From NCBI GenBank assembly GCA_017501465.1, contig JAFVWY010000015.1, positions 171,422-221,771 of the forward strand: DNA of 50,350 nt, given 5' to 3'. The translations under genes were made by a program, and so were the position numbers. Positions 1-7,512 of this stretch are shown one piece after another. The DNA is from Bacilli bacterium. Lineage in GTDB: Bacteria > Bacillota_I > Bacilli_A > ML615J-28 > CAG-313. Each line of letters begins with the position of its first letter. Position 1 is the first letter of the stretch. The notes under the pieces were generated by a model. The model saw nothing but the letters and a program-made list of their open reading frames with translations, searched no databases and was not told the origin of the DNA.

Positions 1-1
1 T

Positions 2-433
2 AATGCGTTATTAGTTAGAAAAAACATCTCTTTAACTAAATTATCATTTATTATTGATGGCACAATTGTATTTTTATCAGCCTTTGTTTGTGATTTTAGT
101 ACAGCTTTATTTACTTTTGTAAGATTAATTTCATCAATTATGACAATTGACCGTTTCTATCGTATTTATCAATACATCAGAATTGAAGCAGTAACTGAAC
201 ATTACGAAGAAGTTAAACAACAAATTTTAACAAAACTTCATCATGGGGTAACTATTTACTCAGTAATTGGCGGTTATACTATGAAAGAAAAAAAGGTTTT
301 GCAAATTTTTGCATCTCGATATGAGGTTAATGATTATATTACGGTAATTAAGAAGATAGATCCTGATGCATTTATTACAATTTCTAATCTAAGTACCTTA
401 ATAGGAAAATATAATAAAAGATCAATTATCTAA
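2..433 (+). CDS. YitT family membrane protein, C-terminal part
   Basis: This is the 3' end of a gene that begins before the window; the reading frame is open from base 2. The first 45 or so residues are hydrophobic and look like the last membrane segments. They are followed by a soluble tail of about 85 residues with the pattern GVTIYSVIGGYT, then EKKVLQIFASRYEV and a final DPDAFITIS. That tail matches the DUF2179 domain found at the C terminus of YitT-family proteins (as in B. subtilis YitT and YpjC). The family consists of membrane proteins of unknown transport or sensory role, and its cytoplasmic tail has a nucleotide-binding-like fold. The gene is closed by its own terminator and is not part of the downstream ribosomal operon. 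The family call is fairly safe; the function is unknown. Confidence 0.8.
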   Translation, partial: NALLVRKNISLTKLSFIIDGTIVFLSAFVCDFSTALFTFVRLISSIMTIDRFYRIYQYIRIEAVTEHYEEVKQQILTKLHHGVTIYSVIGGYTMKEKKVLQIFASRYEVNDYITVIKKIDPDAFITISNLSTLIGKYNKRSII

Positions 434-435
434 TG

Positions 436-459
436 AAGGACTCGTGTTGAGTCCTTTTT
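436..459 (+). terminator. Rho-independent terminator after the YitT-like gene
   Basis: An 8-base stem (AAGGACTC / GAGTCCTT) with a 5-base loop is followed by a run of T. It separates the YitT-like gene from the rplM promoter. Confidence 0.85.
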
Positions 460-492
460 ATATAATAAAATGAAAATAAAAAGCAATATCTT

Positions 493-521
493 TTGACAAA
501 TAAAGGGTTTTAATGTATAAT
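493..521 (+). promoter_or_regulatory. SigA-type promoter of rplM-rpsI
   Basis: A perfect TTGACA (493-498) and a perfect TATAAT (516-521) are separated by 17 bases. Transcription should start near 528, leaving a leader of about 105 bases before rplM. Confidence 0.9.
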
Positions 522-527
522 ATGTAC

Positions 528-634
528 GATACATTTGAAAAACAACCCACATAAGCCCTCTAGTGATTGGATAGAGGACTGAAAAATCTTTATTCAATCG
601 TTAAATTTTAATTAAAATTTAGGAGGAAAAATAA
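528..634 (+). promoter_or_regulatory. Ribosomal protein leader RNA upstream of rplM (L13 leader candidate)
   Basis: The untranslated leader holds a hairpin CCTCTA (557-562) / TAGAGG (572-577) and a perfect 20-base AT palindrome at 602-621. The palindrome abuts the Shine-Dalgarno AGGAGG (621-626). An L13 leader that represses rplM-rpsI when free L13 accumulates is known in low-GC Gram-positives, and position and size fit. I matched it by position and structure, not to the full consensus, so the exact class is tentative. Confidence 0.55.
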
Positions 635-1072
635 ATGCGTACTACATTTATGCAAACAAATGAATCAGTTGAACGTAAATGGTACATCGTAGATGCTCAA
701 GATTTAGTTCTTGGTAGAATGGCTACTGATGTTGCTGTTGTTTTAAAAGGTAAACACAAACCTACTTTTACACCACACATTGATGGTGGAGATTATGTTA
801 TTATTGTTAATGCTGAAAAAGTTGCTTTAACAGGTAATAAATGGTCTCAAAAGAAGTACTATCACCACAGCGGATATGCTGGTGGATTAAGTACTCGTAC
901 TGCTACAGAAATGCTTGACAAACAACCTCAAAAGATTGTTGAAAAAGCTATCCGCGGAATGCTTCCAAAAGGCAAAAATGGTGATGATATGTATCGTCGT
1001 TTATTCGTATACGTTGGTCCAAATCATCCACATGCTGCTCAAAAACCTGAAAGCCTTCCAAGAGTTAAATAG
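635..1072 (+). CDS. rplM: 50S ribosomal protein L13
   Basis: This is the large-subunit protein L13, an early assembly protein that binds 23S rRNA. The 145 residues match the usual length of about 145. Recognisable family motifs include KWYIVDAQDLVLGRMAT near the N terminus, the central GDYVIIVNAEK, and the HSGYAGG and MLPKGKNG segments. The start has a good Shine-Dalgarno (AGGAGG, 621-626) directly after the AT palindrome of the leader. It is co-transcribed with rpsI 12 bases downstream, the near-universal L13-S9 pair. The leader suggests autogenous control. Nothing in the protein is unusual. Confidence 0.98.
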   Translation: MRTTFMQTNESVERKWYIVDAQDLVLGRMATDVAVVLKGKHKPTFTPHIDGGDYVIIVNAEKVALTGNKWSQKKYYHHSGYAGGLSTRTATEMLDKQPQKIVEKAIRGMLPKGKNGDDMYRRLFVYVGPNHPHAAQKPESLPRVK

Positions 1073-1084
1073 GAGGAATGAAAT

Positions 1085-1477
1085 ATGGAAAAAGTTCAAT
1101 ATCAAGCTACTGGTCGTCGTAAAAGTTCAGTTGCTCGCGTAAGAATGGTTCCTGGAACAGGAAAATTCATCATTAATGATAGAAATTTTGCTGAATACAT
1201 TCCATCTGCAGCAATTCGTTTAGACGTACTTCAACCATTAACACTAACTGAAACTAGCACTCAATACGATATCTATGTAAACGTATGTGGTGGTGGTATT
1301 AGTGGACAAGCTGGTGCAATTCGTTTAGGTATTAGCCGTGCTTTATTATTAGTTAGCCCTGATTTCCGTAGTTCTTTAAAGAAAGCTGGATTACTTACTC
1401 GTGACCCTCGTGCTACTGAACGTAAGAAATATGGTCTTAAAAAAGCTCGTCGTGCACCTCAATTCTCAAAACGTTAA
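1085..1477 (+). CDS. rpsI: 30S ribosomal protein S9
   Basis: Ribosomal protein S9 of the small-subunit head; its C-terminal tail reaches the P-site tRNA. The 130 residues match the family length. The N terminus [19 protein letters not shown] and the basic C terminus ending [12 protein letters not shown] are diagnostic, and the last residues KR are the conserved tail contacting tRNA. A Shine-Dalgarno AGGAGG lies within the rplM stop region. It forms the operon rplM-rpsI, ended by a strong hairpin terminator at 1534. Confidence 0.98.
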   Translation: MEKVQYQATGRRKSSVARVRMVPGTGKFIINDRNFAEYIPSAAIRLDVLQPLTLTETSTQYDIYVNVCGGGISGQAGAIRLGISRALLLVSPDFRSSLKKAGLLTRDPRATERKKYGLKKARRAPQFSKR

Positions 1478-1533
1478 TTCGTTTTTACGTAAGATTGAAG
1501 TTTATTTGTTACGACAAAATAAGTTGTTTTGTG

Positions 1534-1563
1534 AGGTCACAATTGATATTGTGACCTTCTTTT
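1534..1563 (+). terminator. Rho-independent terminator after rpsI
   Basis: A 10-base stem AGGTCACAAT / ATTGTGACCT with loop TGAT is followed by TCTTTT. A smaller inverted repeat ACAAAA (1515-1520) / TTTTGT (1527-1532) lies just upstream. cysS begins only 20 bases further on and has no obvious separate promoter, so some read-through into cysS is likely. Confidence 0.85.
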
Positions 1564-1583
1564 AATCAAAAGAGGTTAAATTT

Positions 1584-2927
1584 ATGGAAATTAAAATTTA
1601 TAATTCACTAACAAATACAATAGAACCATTTAAACCCATTAAACCTAATGAACTTAGTATTTATGTTTGTGGTCCTACTGTATATAATGATATTCATATT
1701 GGAAATGCAAGACCAGTTGTATTTTTTGATACTGTTTGTAGATTCTTTAAAACAATAGGCTATAATGTGAAATATGTCTCTAATTTCACTGATATTGATG
1801 ACAAAATCATCAAAAAAGCTAAAGAAGAAGGCTTAACCGAAAAAGAATTAGCTGAAAAATACATTACAAGATATTTAAGAGTTTGTAATGAATTTAATTG
1901 TGAACCAGCTTTTTGTTATCCACGTGTTACTGAATGGATTGGTGATATTGCTGATTTTATCAAAGAATTGGTTCAAAAAGGTTTTGCATATCAAGTCGGT
2001 GATAATGTTTATTTTAGAGTTAGAAGTTCAGACAAGTATGGTATTTTAAGTAACCAAAAACTTGATGATTTAGAAGTTGGTTCAAGAATTGATGTTGAAA
2101 GTGATAAAGAAGATCCTCGTGATTTTGTTCTTTGGAAACTTACTAATGATGAAGGAATTAAATGGGATACAGAATTTGGTATGGGAAGACCTGGTTGGCA
2201 TACTGAATGTTGCGTTATGATTGATAAGATTTTTGGTGGACCAATAGATATTCATGGTGGCGGTAATGATTTGAAATTTCCACATCATGAAAATGAAATT
2301 GCACAAGTATATGCTTTACATAATCACTATATTGCTAATTATTGGATTCATAATGGGCGTGTAGATTTCAATAATCAAAAGATGAGTAAATCTTTAGGTA
2401 ATACTGTAGGAGCTCAAAAATTTTTAGATGAATATAACCATAATGCGTGTCGATTAATGTTAGTACAAAATAATTATCGACAAAATGTAAATTTCACTTA
2501 TGAATTAATGACTCCAGCACAAAAAGATTGGGAAAAGATGGAAAAAACATATATCAGTTTATTTAGAACTTTAGAATTAGCTAATGGATTAAAAGAAGGT
2601 GAACCAATTTTTGATTACAAAGAAGCCTTCTTAAGTGAAATTGCGAATGATTTTAATACTCCTAATGCGATTACTGTTTTGTATCAAGTTATGAAAGATG
2701 TTAATGTATTATTAAGACAAAAAGATAAGGATTATAATGTTTTAAATAGTTACTTAAAAACTATTGATATGATGTTTTATGTATTGGGCTTAAAACCTGA
2801 GATCAAGTTATTAACAGAAGATCAAAAAAAATTAGTTACTGAATGGTATACTGCTAGAACTAATAAAGATTTTGAAAAAGCTGATGTATTAAGACAAGAA
2901 ATTAATAATCAAGGAATCATACTTTAA
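1584..2927 (+). CDS. cysS: Cysteinyl-tRNA synthetase
   Basis: Class I aminoacyl-tRNA synthetase that charges tRNA-Cys with cysteine using ATP. The class I signature is HIGN (residues 38-41) and the second signature is KMSKS (266-270). The zinc site that selects cysteine is complete: C29 in CGPTVY, C209, H234 and E238, matching the E. coli enzyme's numbering. It is 447 residues, a little shorter than the usual 460-470, with the trimming in the C-terminal anticodon-binding part. The start follows an AAGAGG Shine-Dalgarno. Its stop overlaps the mrnC start by one base, as in the Bacillus cysS-mrnC-rlmB cluster. No T-box fits in the short gap upstream. Confidence 0.97.
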   Translation: MEIKIYNSLTNTIEPFKPIKPNELSIYVCGPTVYNDIHIGNARPVVFFDTVCRFFKTIGYNVKYVSNFTDIDDKIIKKAKEEGLTEKELAEKYITRYLRVCNEFNCEPAFCYPRVTEWIGDIADFIKELVQKGFAYQVGDNVYFRVRSSDKYGILSNQKLDDLEVGSRIDVESDKEDPRDFVLWKLTNDEGIKWDTEFGMGRPGWHTECCVMIDKIFGGPIDIHGGGNDLKFPHHENEIAQVYALHNHYIANYWIHNGRVDFNNQKMSKSLGNTVGAQKFLDEYNHNACRLMLVQNNYRQNVNFTYELMTPAQKDWEKMEKTYISLFRTLELANGLKEGEPIFDYKEAFLSEIANDFNTPNAITVLYQVMKDVNVLLRQKDKDYNVLNSYLKTIDMMFYVLGLKPEIKLLTEDQKKLVTEWYTARTNKDFEKADVLRQEINNQGIIL

Positions 2928-3331
2928 TGATTGATTTAAACAAAGATTATAAACTATTAAATGGCACTGATTTATCTTATATAGGTGATGCTTATTATGA
3001 ATTAAAAATACGAGAGTATTTATTAAAAAAAGGTATTACTAAAAGTAAAGAGTTACAAAATACAAGTGTTAAGTATGTTAGTGCTCACGCTCATCAAATT
3101 ATTTTTAATTCTCTTCAACAATACTTAACAGAAGAAGAATTAGAAATTTTCAAAAGAGGAAGAAATGGAGCTCCTCATAATAGAAGAAAAAATCTTAATT
3201 TTGCTGAATATGGAACATCTAGTGGCTTTGAAGCTATTATAGGTTATTTGTATTTAGAACAAAACTTTACAAGATTAGGAGAAATTATTGATATTTCTAT
3301 ACGTATTGTGGAGGAAAAAATCAATGGGTAA
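2927..3331 (+). CDS. mrnC: Mini-ribonuclease III (23S rRNA maturase)
   Basis: Mini-III consists only of an RNase III catalytic domain. It trims double-stranded ends of precursor 23S rRNA in Bacillota. The 134 residues have the family layout: LAYIGDAYYE-type signature (here LSYIGDAYYELKIREYL, about residues 16-32) with the catalytic acidic residues, a basic RGRNGAPHNRRKN segment near 85-97, and a second acidic helix SSGFEAIIGYLYL near 105-117. There is no double-stranded-RNA-binding domain, as expected. The gene overlaps the cysS stop by one base and the rlmB start by eight bases, indicating tight translational coupling. Confidence 0.95.
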   Translation: MIDLNKDYKLLNGTDLSYIGDAYYELKIREYLLKKGITKSKELQNTSVKYVSAHAHQIIFNSLQQYLTEEELEIFKRGRNGAPHNRRKNLNFAEYGTSSGFEAIIGYLYLEQNFTRLGEIIDISIRIVEEKING

Positions 3332-4055
3332 AACTATTAATGTTTTAGGAAAAAATGCTATCCGAGAAGTGTTAAAAGGTAATCGTAAAATTGAGTGTAT
3401 TATTTTTGCTGACAGTGTTAGTGATAATGAAATTAAAAGTTTAGCAAAATCTAAACACATTCATATTCAATTCATGCCTAAAAGACAATTCATTTCGGCA
3501 TATGGAGATAAGTCAGGTGGAATGGTAGCAATTGCTGAAGATTATAAGTATCTTGAACTACACGAATTAATAGAAAAAAATAATCACAAGGAAGAATCTA
3601 TTCTTCTAATTTTAGATGGATTAGAAGATCCACACAATCTAGGTGCCATCTTAAGAAGCGTTGATGCAACTGGTTGTGATGGTGTAATTATTCCTAAAAA
3701 TAGAAGTGTTAGATTGAATGATACAGTTGCAAAAGTTTCAACTGGAGCAATAGAACACGTAGAAGTATCGATGGTAACCAATTTAAATCAAACAATTCAA
3801 GATTTAAAAGACTCAGGTTATTGGGTAATTGGTTTAGAACTTACTGGTACAATGTATTATAATGAAGCAGATTATAGAGGAAAAATAGCAATCGTAGTTG
3901 GCTCTGAAGGAAAAGGTATTTCTCCTTTGGTGCAAAAAAATTGTGACTTACTTGTAAAAATTCCTATGTATGGAAAAGTAAATTCTCTTAATGCTTCTGT
4001 TAGTACTGCTTTAATATTATATGAAGCAATAAGACATAGGGGGATTAATGGTTAA
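3324..4055 (+). CDS. rlmB: 23S rRNA (guanosine-2'-O)-methyltransferase RlmB (SpoU family)
   Basis: A SPOUT-superfamily methyltransferase that adds a 2'-O-methyl group to a guanosine in the peptidyl-transferase region of 23S rRNA (G2251 in E. coli). The 243 residues contain an N-terminal substrate-binding domain beginning INVLGKNAIREVLKG. The knotted catalytic domain follows, with LDGLEDPHNLGAILRS (motif 1), VGSEGKGIS (motif 2) and IPMYGKVNSLNASVS (motif 3). I chose the ATG at 3324 because GTGGAGGAA lies just before it and conserved homology starts there; upstream in-frame ATGs lie inside mrnC. In B. subtilis rae1 follows, but here the sigma-factor gene overlaps the rlmB stop by eight bases. 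Confidence 0.95.
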   Translation: MGKTINVLGKNAIREVLKGNRKIECIIFADSVSDNEIKSLAKSKHIHIQFMPKRQFISAYGDKSGGMVAIAEDYKYLELHELIEKNNHKEESILLILDGLEDPHNLGAILRSVDATGCDGVIIPKNRSVRLNDTVAKVSTGAIEHVEVSMVTNLNQTIQDLKDSGYWVIGLELTGTMYYNEADYRGKIAIVVGSEGKGISPLVQKNCDLLVKIPMYGKVNSLNASVSTALILYEAIRHRGING

Positions 4056-4599
4056 AAGTACTTATTTGGAAAATGATAATGAACTATTATATTTAATAAA
4101 AAATCATGATGAAGAAGCTTTAGAATTAATGTTTAAAAAGTATGAAAATTTAATTCTCAGCAAAATTCAAAAGTATCATTTTCCTAAAAGTCATAAGGAA
4201 GATTATTTGCAAGAAGGGCGTATAGTTCTTTTAAGGGCAATTGAAACTTATAAAGAAGAATTCGATAAAACTTTTACAAGATATTTTGAATTGTTACTAC
4301 AAAATCGTTTTAATACTTTATATCAAAAAAATAAAAAATATCAAAACCATATTGTTTTAGTAGAAGTTGAAAAAATAGATGTCGATAATAAAAAAGAAGA
4401 AGTATTGCCGAAATTACAAGATGTAAAATTAGATACTTTGTCTTTTTTAGAAAAAGAAGTATTTAAATATCATTTTTTAGAAAATCATAATATTGATGAA
4501 ACTTCAAATCATTTAAATATTTCAAATAAACAGGTTTATAATACTATTCAAAGAATTAAAAATAAGTTACAACTTGTTGTTAAAAATAAGAATATATAG
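4048..4599 (+). CDS. sigH: Sigma-70 family factor, SigH-type
   Basis: RNA polymerase sigma factor. Region 2 is visible as [15 protein letters not shown] followed by [20 protein letters not shown] (roughly residues 28-70), including the EDYLQEG core-binding motif. Region 4 is a C-terminal helix-turn-helix ([13 protein letters not shown]...[18 protein letters not shown], roughly 130-175). Its position between rlmB and rpmG-secE-nusG is that of B. subtilis sigH, and the start [19 protein letters not shown] resembles SigH. At 183 residues it is shorter than Bacillus SigH (218). In Bacillus SigH governs entry into stationary phase, competence and sporulation; the role here is inferred from synteny. 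A strong promoter for rpmG starts just after its stop. Confidence 0.8.
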   Translation: MVKSTYLENDNELLYLIKNHDEEALELMFKKYENLILSKIQKYHFPKSHKEDYLQEGRIVLLRAIETYKEEFDKTFTRYFELLLQNRFNTLYQKNKKYQNHIVLVEVEKIDVDNKKEEVLPKLQDVKLDTLSFLEKEVFKYHFLENHNIDETSNHLNISNKQVYNTIQRIKNKLQLVVKNKNI

Positions 4600-4607
4600 T
4601 TATTCAT

Positions 4608-4636
4608 TTGACAAAAACCTTGTTTTTTGATAAAAT
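4608..4636 (+). promoter_or_regulatory. Strong promoter of rpmG-secE-nusG
   Basis: TTGACA at 4608-4613, a 17-base spacer, and TAAAAT at 4631-4636 with the extended element TGA just before it (4628-4630). Transcription should start near 4643, only about 13 bases before the rpmG start. The TTG of the -35 box is in frame with rpmG and should not be taken as its start codon. Confidence 0.88.
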
Positions 4637-4655
4637 AATGAAAGCAGGTGGTATA

Positions 4656-4805
4656 ATGAGAGAAAAGGTAATTTTAGTTTGTGAAGATTGTCTATCACGA
4701 AACTATACAACCGAAAAAAACAAATTAAATACTGCGAAAAGAGTAGTAATAAAAAAATATTGTCCTAGATGCAATAAACATACAGTGCATAAGGAAACAA
4801 AGTAG
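4656..4805 (+). CDS. rpmG: 50S ribosomal protein L33 (zinc-binding form)
   Basis: A 49-residue protein of the large subunit near the E site. Two CxxC pairs (CEDC near residue 9 and CPRC near 36) form a zinc ribbon, so this is the zinc-containing C+ form of L33. The rest ([10 protein letters not shown], then [21 protein letters not shown]) is typical. I start it at ATG 4656, preceded by AGGTGG (4646-4651); earlier in-frame starts fall inside the promoter. It lies in the order sigH-rpmG-secE-nusG known from Bacillus. Confidence 0.95.
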   Translation: MREKVILVCEDCLSRNYTTEKNKLNTAKRVVIKKYCPRCNKHTVHKETK

Positions 4806-4815
4806 GAGGCTCACA

Positions 4816-5301
4816 ATGAGTGAAGAAAAAAAATTAGATAAGAAAGCTTTAAAAGCTGAAAAAAAAGCAAAAAGATTAGAAGAAAAAAGAGCTAAGGCTT
4901 TAGAAAGTGAACAAAAACCTCATCGTATTTTAGATTTTTTATCTAAAGAATACAAAGGTGAAAATGCTGTAATGCTTGTTTTGGCATTATTCGCTATTGT
5001 ATTAGGTGTTTTAATTATCAATGAAACCTTATCAATTAGTAAAGATTATTTCTTAATTGGTTATAATAATGGTAAATTATTTGCATGGATTTTAATCGGT
5101 CTTGCGGCAATTTCATTAATCTTTGTTGTAATTCCGTTCTTCCGTCCATCATTCTCAGAATTTAAACATTTAAAAGGTTTATCAAAAGTTGATTTCTTAA
5201 AAAATATTGCTAGAACATTAGTTTTCATTATTGTATTATGCTTATTCTTCTTTGTGTGTGATTTAGGTTTAAATTCACTAATGGAAGTTATTAAAAAATA
5301 A
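4816..5301 (+). CDS. secE: Preprotein translocase subunit SecE, enlarged three-helix form
   Basis: SecE clamps SecY in the protein-export channel of the cytoplasmic membrane. The C-terminal 45 or so residues carry the family signature: an amphipathic segment EFKHLKGLSKVDFLKN followed by a membrane helix (about 133-153) ending FFFVCDLGLNSLM. Bacillota SecE is normally about 60 residues with one membrane helix. This one has 161 residues: a very charged K/E-rich N terminus (1-48) and two extra membrane helices (about 51-69 and 88-108) before the conserved part, a three-helix topology as in E. coli SecE. Identity also rests on its place between rpmG and nusG. Shine-Dalgarno AGGAGG is at 4804. Confidence 0.85.
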   Translation: MSEEKKLDKKALKAEKKAKRLEEKRAKALESEQKPHRILDFLSKEYKGENAVMLVLALFAIVLGVLIINETLSISKDYFLIGYNNGKLFAWILIGLAAISLIFVVIPFFRPSFSEFKHLKGLSKVDFLKNIARTLVFIIVLCLFFFVCDLGLNSLMEVIKK

Positions 5302-5315
5302 TTGAATTGTAGCTT

Positions 5316-5864
5316 ATGTCATACGAAAATGAAAGAGCATGGTATGTAATCCAATCATATTCAGGATGCGAAAATGCGGCTAAAAGTAATCTTGAACGTC
5401 GTATTAAATCTTTAAATATGGAAGATTACATTTTCCAAGTTTTAATCCCAGAAACTGTTCACACTGAAAAGAAAAAGAATGGTGAATTAAAAGAAGTAGT
5501 TGAGAAAATATTCCCTGGTTATATCTTTGTTGATATGATTGTTACTGATGAATCTTGGTTTATCGTTAGAAATACTCCAATGGTTACTGGTTTCTTAGGA
5601 TCTAGTGGTGGTGGTGCTAAACCTGTTCCACTATCAGATGAAGAAATTATTCCTATTTTAAAACAATGTGGAATTTCGATTGAAGCTAATGTTAAATTTA
5701 AGGTTGGCGATGAAGTTCAAATATTAAATGGTAATTTCACAGGCCAAGTTGGAACTGTTGAATCAATCAATATTGATGAACAAATTGTTACTGTTTTAGT
5801 TGATTTCTTCGGAAGACAAACTCCTACTGAAGTTCACTTTGATGAAATAAAAAAATTAGACTAA
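5316..5864 (+). CDS. nusG: Transcription termination/antitermination protein NusG
   Basis: NusG binds RNA polymerase and modulates pausing, termination and transcription-translation coupling. The 182 residues show an N-terminal NGN domain (RAWYVIQSYSGCENAAKSNLERR, later FPGYIFVDM and WFIVRNTPMVTGFLG). A C-terminal KOW domain (FKVGDEVQILNGNFTGQVGTVESIN, then VDFFGRQTPTEVHF) completes it. Length is normal. There is no clear Shine-Dalgarno before ATG 5316, so translation probably depends on coupling to secE 14 bases upstream. It ends the operon at a strong terminator. Confidence 0.97.
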   Translation: MSYENERAWYVIQSYSGCENAAKSNLERRIKSLNMEDYIFQVLIPETVHTEKKKNGELKEVVEKIFPGYIFVDMIVTDESWFIVRNTPMVTGFLGSSGGGAKPVPLSDEEIIPILKQCGISIEANVKFKVGDEVQILNGNFTGQVGTVESINIDEQIVTVLVDFFGRQTPTEVHFDEIKKLD

Positions 5865-5890
5865 AAAGACTGTTTAAACAGTCTTTTTTT
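5865..5890 (+). terminator. Rho-independent terminator after nusG
   Basis: A 22-base perfect palindrome centred on TTTAAA (AAAGACTG... / ...CAGTCTTT) runs into a T tract. It separates rpmG-secE-nusG from the rplK promoter. Confidence 0.92.
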
Positions 5891-5999
5891 ATTTGACAAT
5901 TTCAGGAAAAAATCATTAAGCAAAAAGCGTATTTTTAAGATCAAATATCTTATGAATATAAAAAAAGCAACATAAACGGTAAAAAAATTTATTATTTTT

Positions 6000-6028
6000 T
6001 TGACATTTAAAGCAAACTATAGTATAAT
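6000..6028 (+). promoter_or_regulatory. Promoter of the rplK-rplA operon
   Basis: Perfect TTGACA (6000-6005) and TATAAT (6023-6028) are separated by 17 bases, giving a transcription start near 6035. The 5' leader of about 110 bases contains the L1-site mimic at 6082. The stretch 5891-5999 is AT-rich and holds nothing else I can assign. Confidence 0.92.
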
Positions 6029-6081
6029 AATAAAGCGTGCAATGACAAGTACGTATACTATTTAGGTTTTAAACCAAAAGA

Positions 6082-6119
6082 GTGGGAGAAACTAAAATAA
6101 GTTAGTTTCAATGGACCAC
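6082..6119 (+). promoter_or_regulatory. L1-binding-site mimic upstream of rplK
   Basis: The RNA would fold as GTGG (6082-6085), GA, stem GAAACTA / TAGTTTC (6088-6094 / 6103-6109), internal loop AATGGA, and closing CCAC (6116-6119). The GTGGGAG...CCAC frame resembles the L1 stalk of 23S rRNA (GGUGGGAGG...AUACCACC in E. coli). L1 represses its own operon in many bacteria by binding such a mimic. A second copy precedes rplA. Confidence 0.65.
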
Positions 6120-6146
6120 ATCACGGACAATAAGGAGGTGCGTCTC

Positions 6147-6575
6147 GTGGCTGAAAAGAAAGTTAAAAAAGTCGTAAAACTTCAAATTCAAGCTGGGAAA
6201 GCTAACCCTGCTCCACCAGTTGGACCAGTTTTAGGACAAGCACAAGTTAACATCCAACAATTCTGTACTCAATTTAATGATCGTACAAAAGATATGGTTG
6301 GAAACATTATTCCAGTTGTAATAACTGTTTATGAAGATCGTACATTTACATTTATTACAAAAACTCCACCAGCATCAGATATGCTTAAAAAAGCCGCTGG
6401 CGTTAAATCTGGTTCAGGTAAACCAAACAAAGATAAAGTTGGTAAAATCACAAGAGCTCAACTTTTAGAAATTGCTAAGGTTAAATTACCAGACTTAAAT
6501 GCTTATGATGTTGAAGCAGCTGCTCGTATCGTTGAAGGTACAGCACGTAATATGGGAATCGTTGTAGAAGGGTAA
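6147..6575 (+). CDS. rplK: 50S ribosomal protein L11
   Basis: L11 forms the base of the factor-binding stalk with 23S rRNA and is the target region of thiostrepton-type antibiotics. I take GTG 6147 as the start because TAAGGAGGTG (6131-6140) is ideally placed before it and the protein then begins [20 protein letters not shown], as in the family. The ATG at 6111 would add twelve residues from the leader hairpin. The resulting 142 residues match the usual length. The proline-rich N-domain ([20 protein letters not shown]) and C-terminal RNA-binding domain (GTARNMGI) are intact. It is followed by rplA behind a second leader hairpin. Confidence 0.97.
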   Translation: MAEKKVKKVVKLQIQAGKANPAPPVGPVLGQAQVNIQQFCTQFNDRTKDMVGNIIPVVITVYEDRTFTFITKTPPASDMLKKAAGVKSGSGKPNKDKVGKITRAQLLEIAKVKLPDLNAYDVEAAARIVEGTARNMGIVVEG

Positions 6576-6646
6576 GTTCAATAGCTTATCGACTTTAACA
6601 ATATAGATGAACCATTTTTAAATATGAAAATGTGTCCGTCTAAATT

Positions 6647-6673
6647 GTGGGAGGAGATTCCGTTATTAACCAC
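6647..6673 (+). promoter_or_regulatory. L1-binding-site mimic upstream of rplA
   Basis: GTGG (6647-6650), GA, a short stem GGA / TCC (6653-6655 / 6659-6661), GTTATTAA and CCAC (6670-6673) sit just before the rplA Shine-Dalgarno AGGAGG (6678). The frame GTGGGAGG...AACCAC is close to the 23S rRNA L1 site, so free L1 is likely to block translation of its own gene here. It lies in the 116-base rplK-rplA gap, where no separate promoter is evident. Confidence 0.75.
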
Positions 6674-6691
6674 ATTTAGGAGGAAGAATAT

Positions 6692-7384
6692 ATGAAAAGA
6701 GGAAAAAAATATCAAGAAGCGTTAAAACTTATCGATCGTACTAAAAGATATTCTTTAGTTGAATCTATTGAATTATTAAAGAAAGTAAGTTACGCAAAAT
6801 TTGATGCAACTGTTGAAGTTGCGTTTAGATTAAATATCGATCCACGTAAAGCTGATCAAAATCTTCGTGGTGCTATTTCATTACCAAATGGAACAGGCCG
6901 TTCAGTACGTGTATTAGTTATCGCTAAAGATGCAAAAGCTAAGGAAGCTTTAGCAGCTGGTGCTGATTATGCAGGTGATTCTGAATATTTAGATAAGATC
7001 AAAGGTGGATGGTTCGAATTTGACACTTTAATTGCTACACCAGATATGATGGGTGAATTAGGTAAATTAGGACGTGTTTTAGGTCCTAAAGGCTTAATGC
7101 CAAATCCAAAAACTGGTACAGTAACAATGGAAATCGAAAAAACTGTTAAAGAATTCAAAGCTGGTAAAGTTGAATATAGAACTGACAAAGCTGGTAATAT
7201 CTTAGTTCCAGTTGGAAAAGTTTCTTTCGATAATGTAAAATTAGCTGAAAATGTACAAGCTGTATATCGTCAACTAATGCGTGTAAAACCTTCAACAATT
7301 AAAGGTGTTTACATGGAAAATGTTGCTATCACTGCAACTATGGCTCCTGGTATCAAGGTAGCTAGCGAAACTATTGAAAAATAG
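6692..7384 (+). CDS. rplA: 50S ribosomal protein L1
   Basis: L1 forms the mobile L1 stalk that guides deacylated tRNA out of the E site, and it also acts as a translational repressor. The 230 residues match family length. Motifs include [19 protein letters not shown] at the N terminus, [16 protein letters not shown], the central [22 protein letters not shown], and a C-terminal [13 protein letters not shown] Shine-Dalgarno AGGAGGAAG precedes the ATG. The L1-site mimics upstream of both rplK and rplA suggest feedback control by this protein. Confidence 0.98.
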   Translation: MKRGKKYQEALKLIDRTKRYSLVESIELLKKVSYAKFDATVEVAFRLNIDPRKADQNLRGAISLPNGTGRSVRVLVIAKDAKAKEALAAGADYAGDSEYLDKIKGGWFEFDTLIATPDMMGELGKLGRVLGPKGLMPNPKTGTVTMEIEKTVKEFKAGKVEYRTDKAGNILVPVGKVSFDNVKLAENVQAVYRQLMRVKPSTIKGVYMENVAITATMAPGIKVASETIEK

Positions 7385-7419
7385 TATAATTCAAGATAAT
7401 ATTAAATAGTATATAAAAT

Positions 7420-7500
7420 AAGTCACTGCCGTAGACAGTAGGTGAAAAACATTAGTTTTTCTTAATTTCCTACCGAGGAATTAAATCCGAAAAATTTCAG
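7420..7500 (+). promoter_or_regulatory. L10 leader RNA (rplJ-rplL autoregulation)
   Basis: The segment GCCGTAGACAGTAGGTG (7428-7444), then TTAATTTCCTACCGAGG (7462-7478), is the conserved core of the Gram-positive L10 leader. GTAGG (7438-7442) pairs with CCTAC (7469-7473), flanked by the purine-rich kink typical of the class. The L10-L12 complex binds this leader and lowers expression of rplJ-rplL. A TATAAT-like hexamer at 7385-7390 lacks a matching -35, so the leader is probably reached by transcription from rplK. Confidence 0.9.
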
Positions 7501-7512
7501 GAGGTGAAAACA

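Noticed and set aside
1478-1583. A T-box or other riboswitch controlling cysS
   Set aside because: The gap is only about 105 bases, mostly the rpsI terminator; no T-box core, antiterminator or specifier stem can be recognised.
4608-4655. TTG start giving rpmG sixteen extra residues
   Set aside because: These bases are the -35 and -10 promoter elements, and L33 homology begins at ATG 4656 with its own Shine-Dalgarno.
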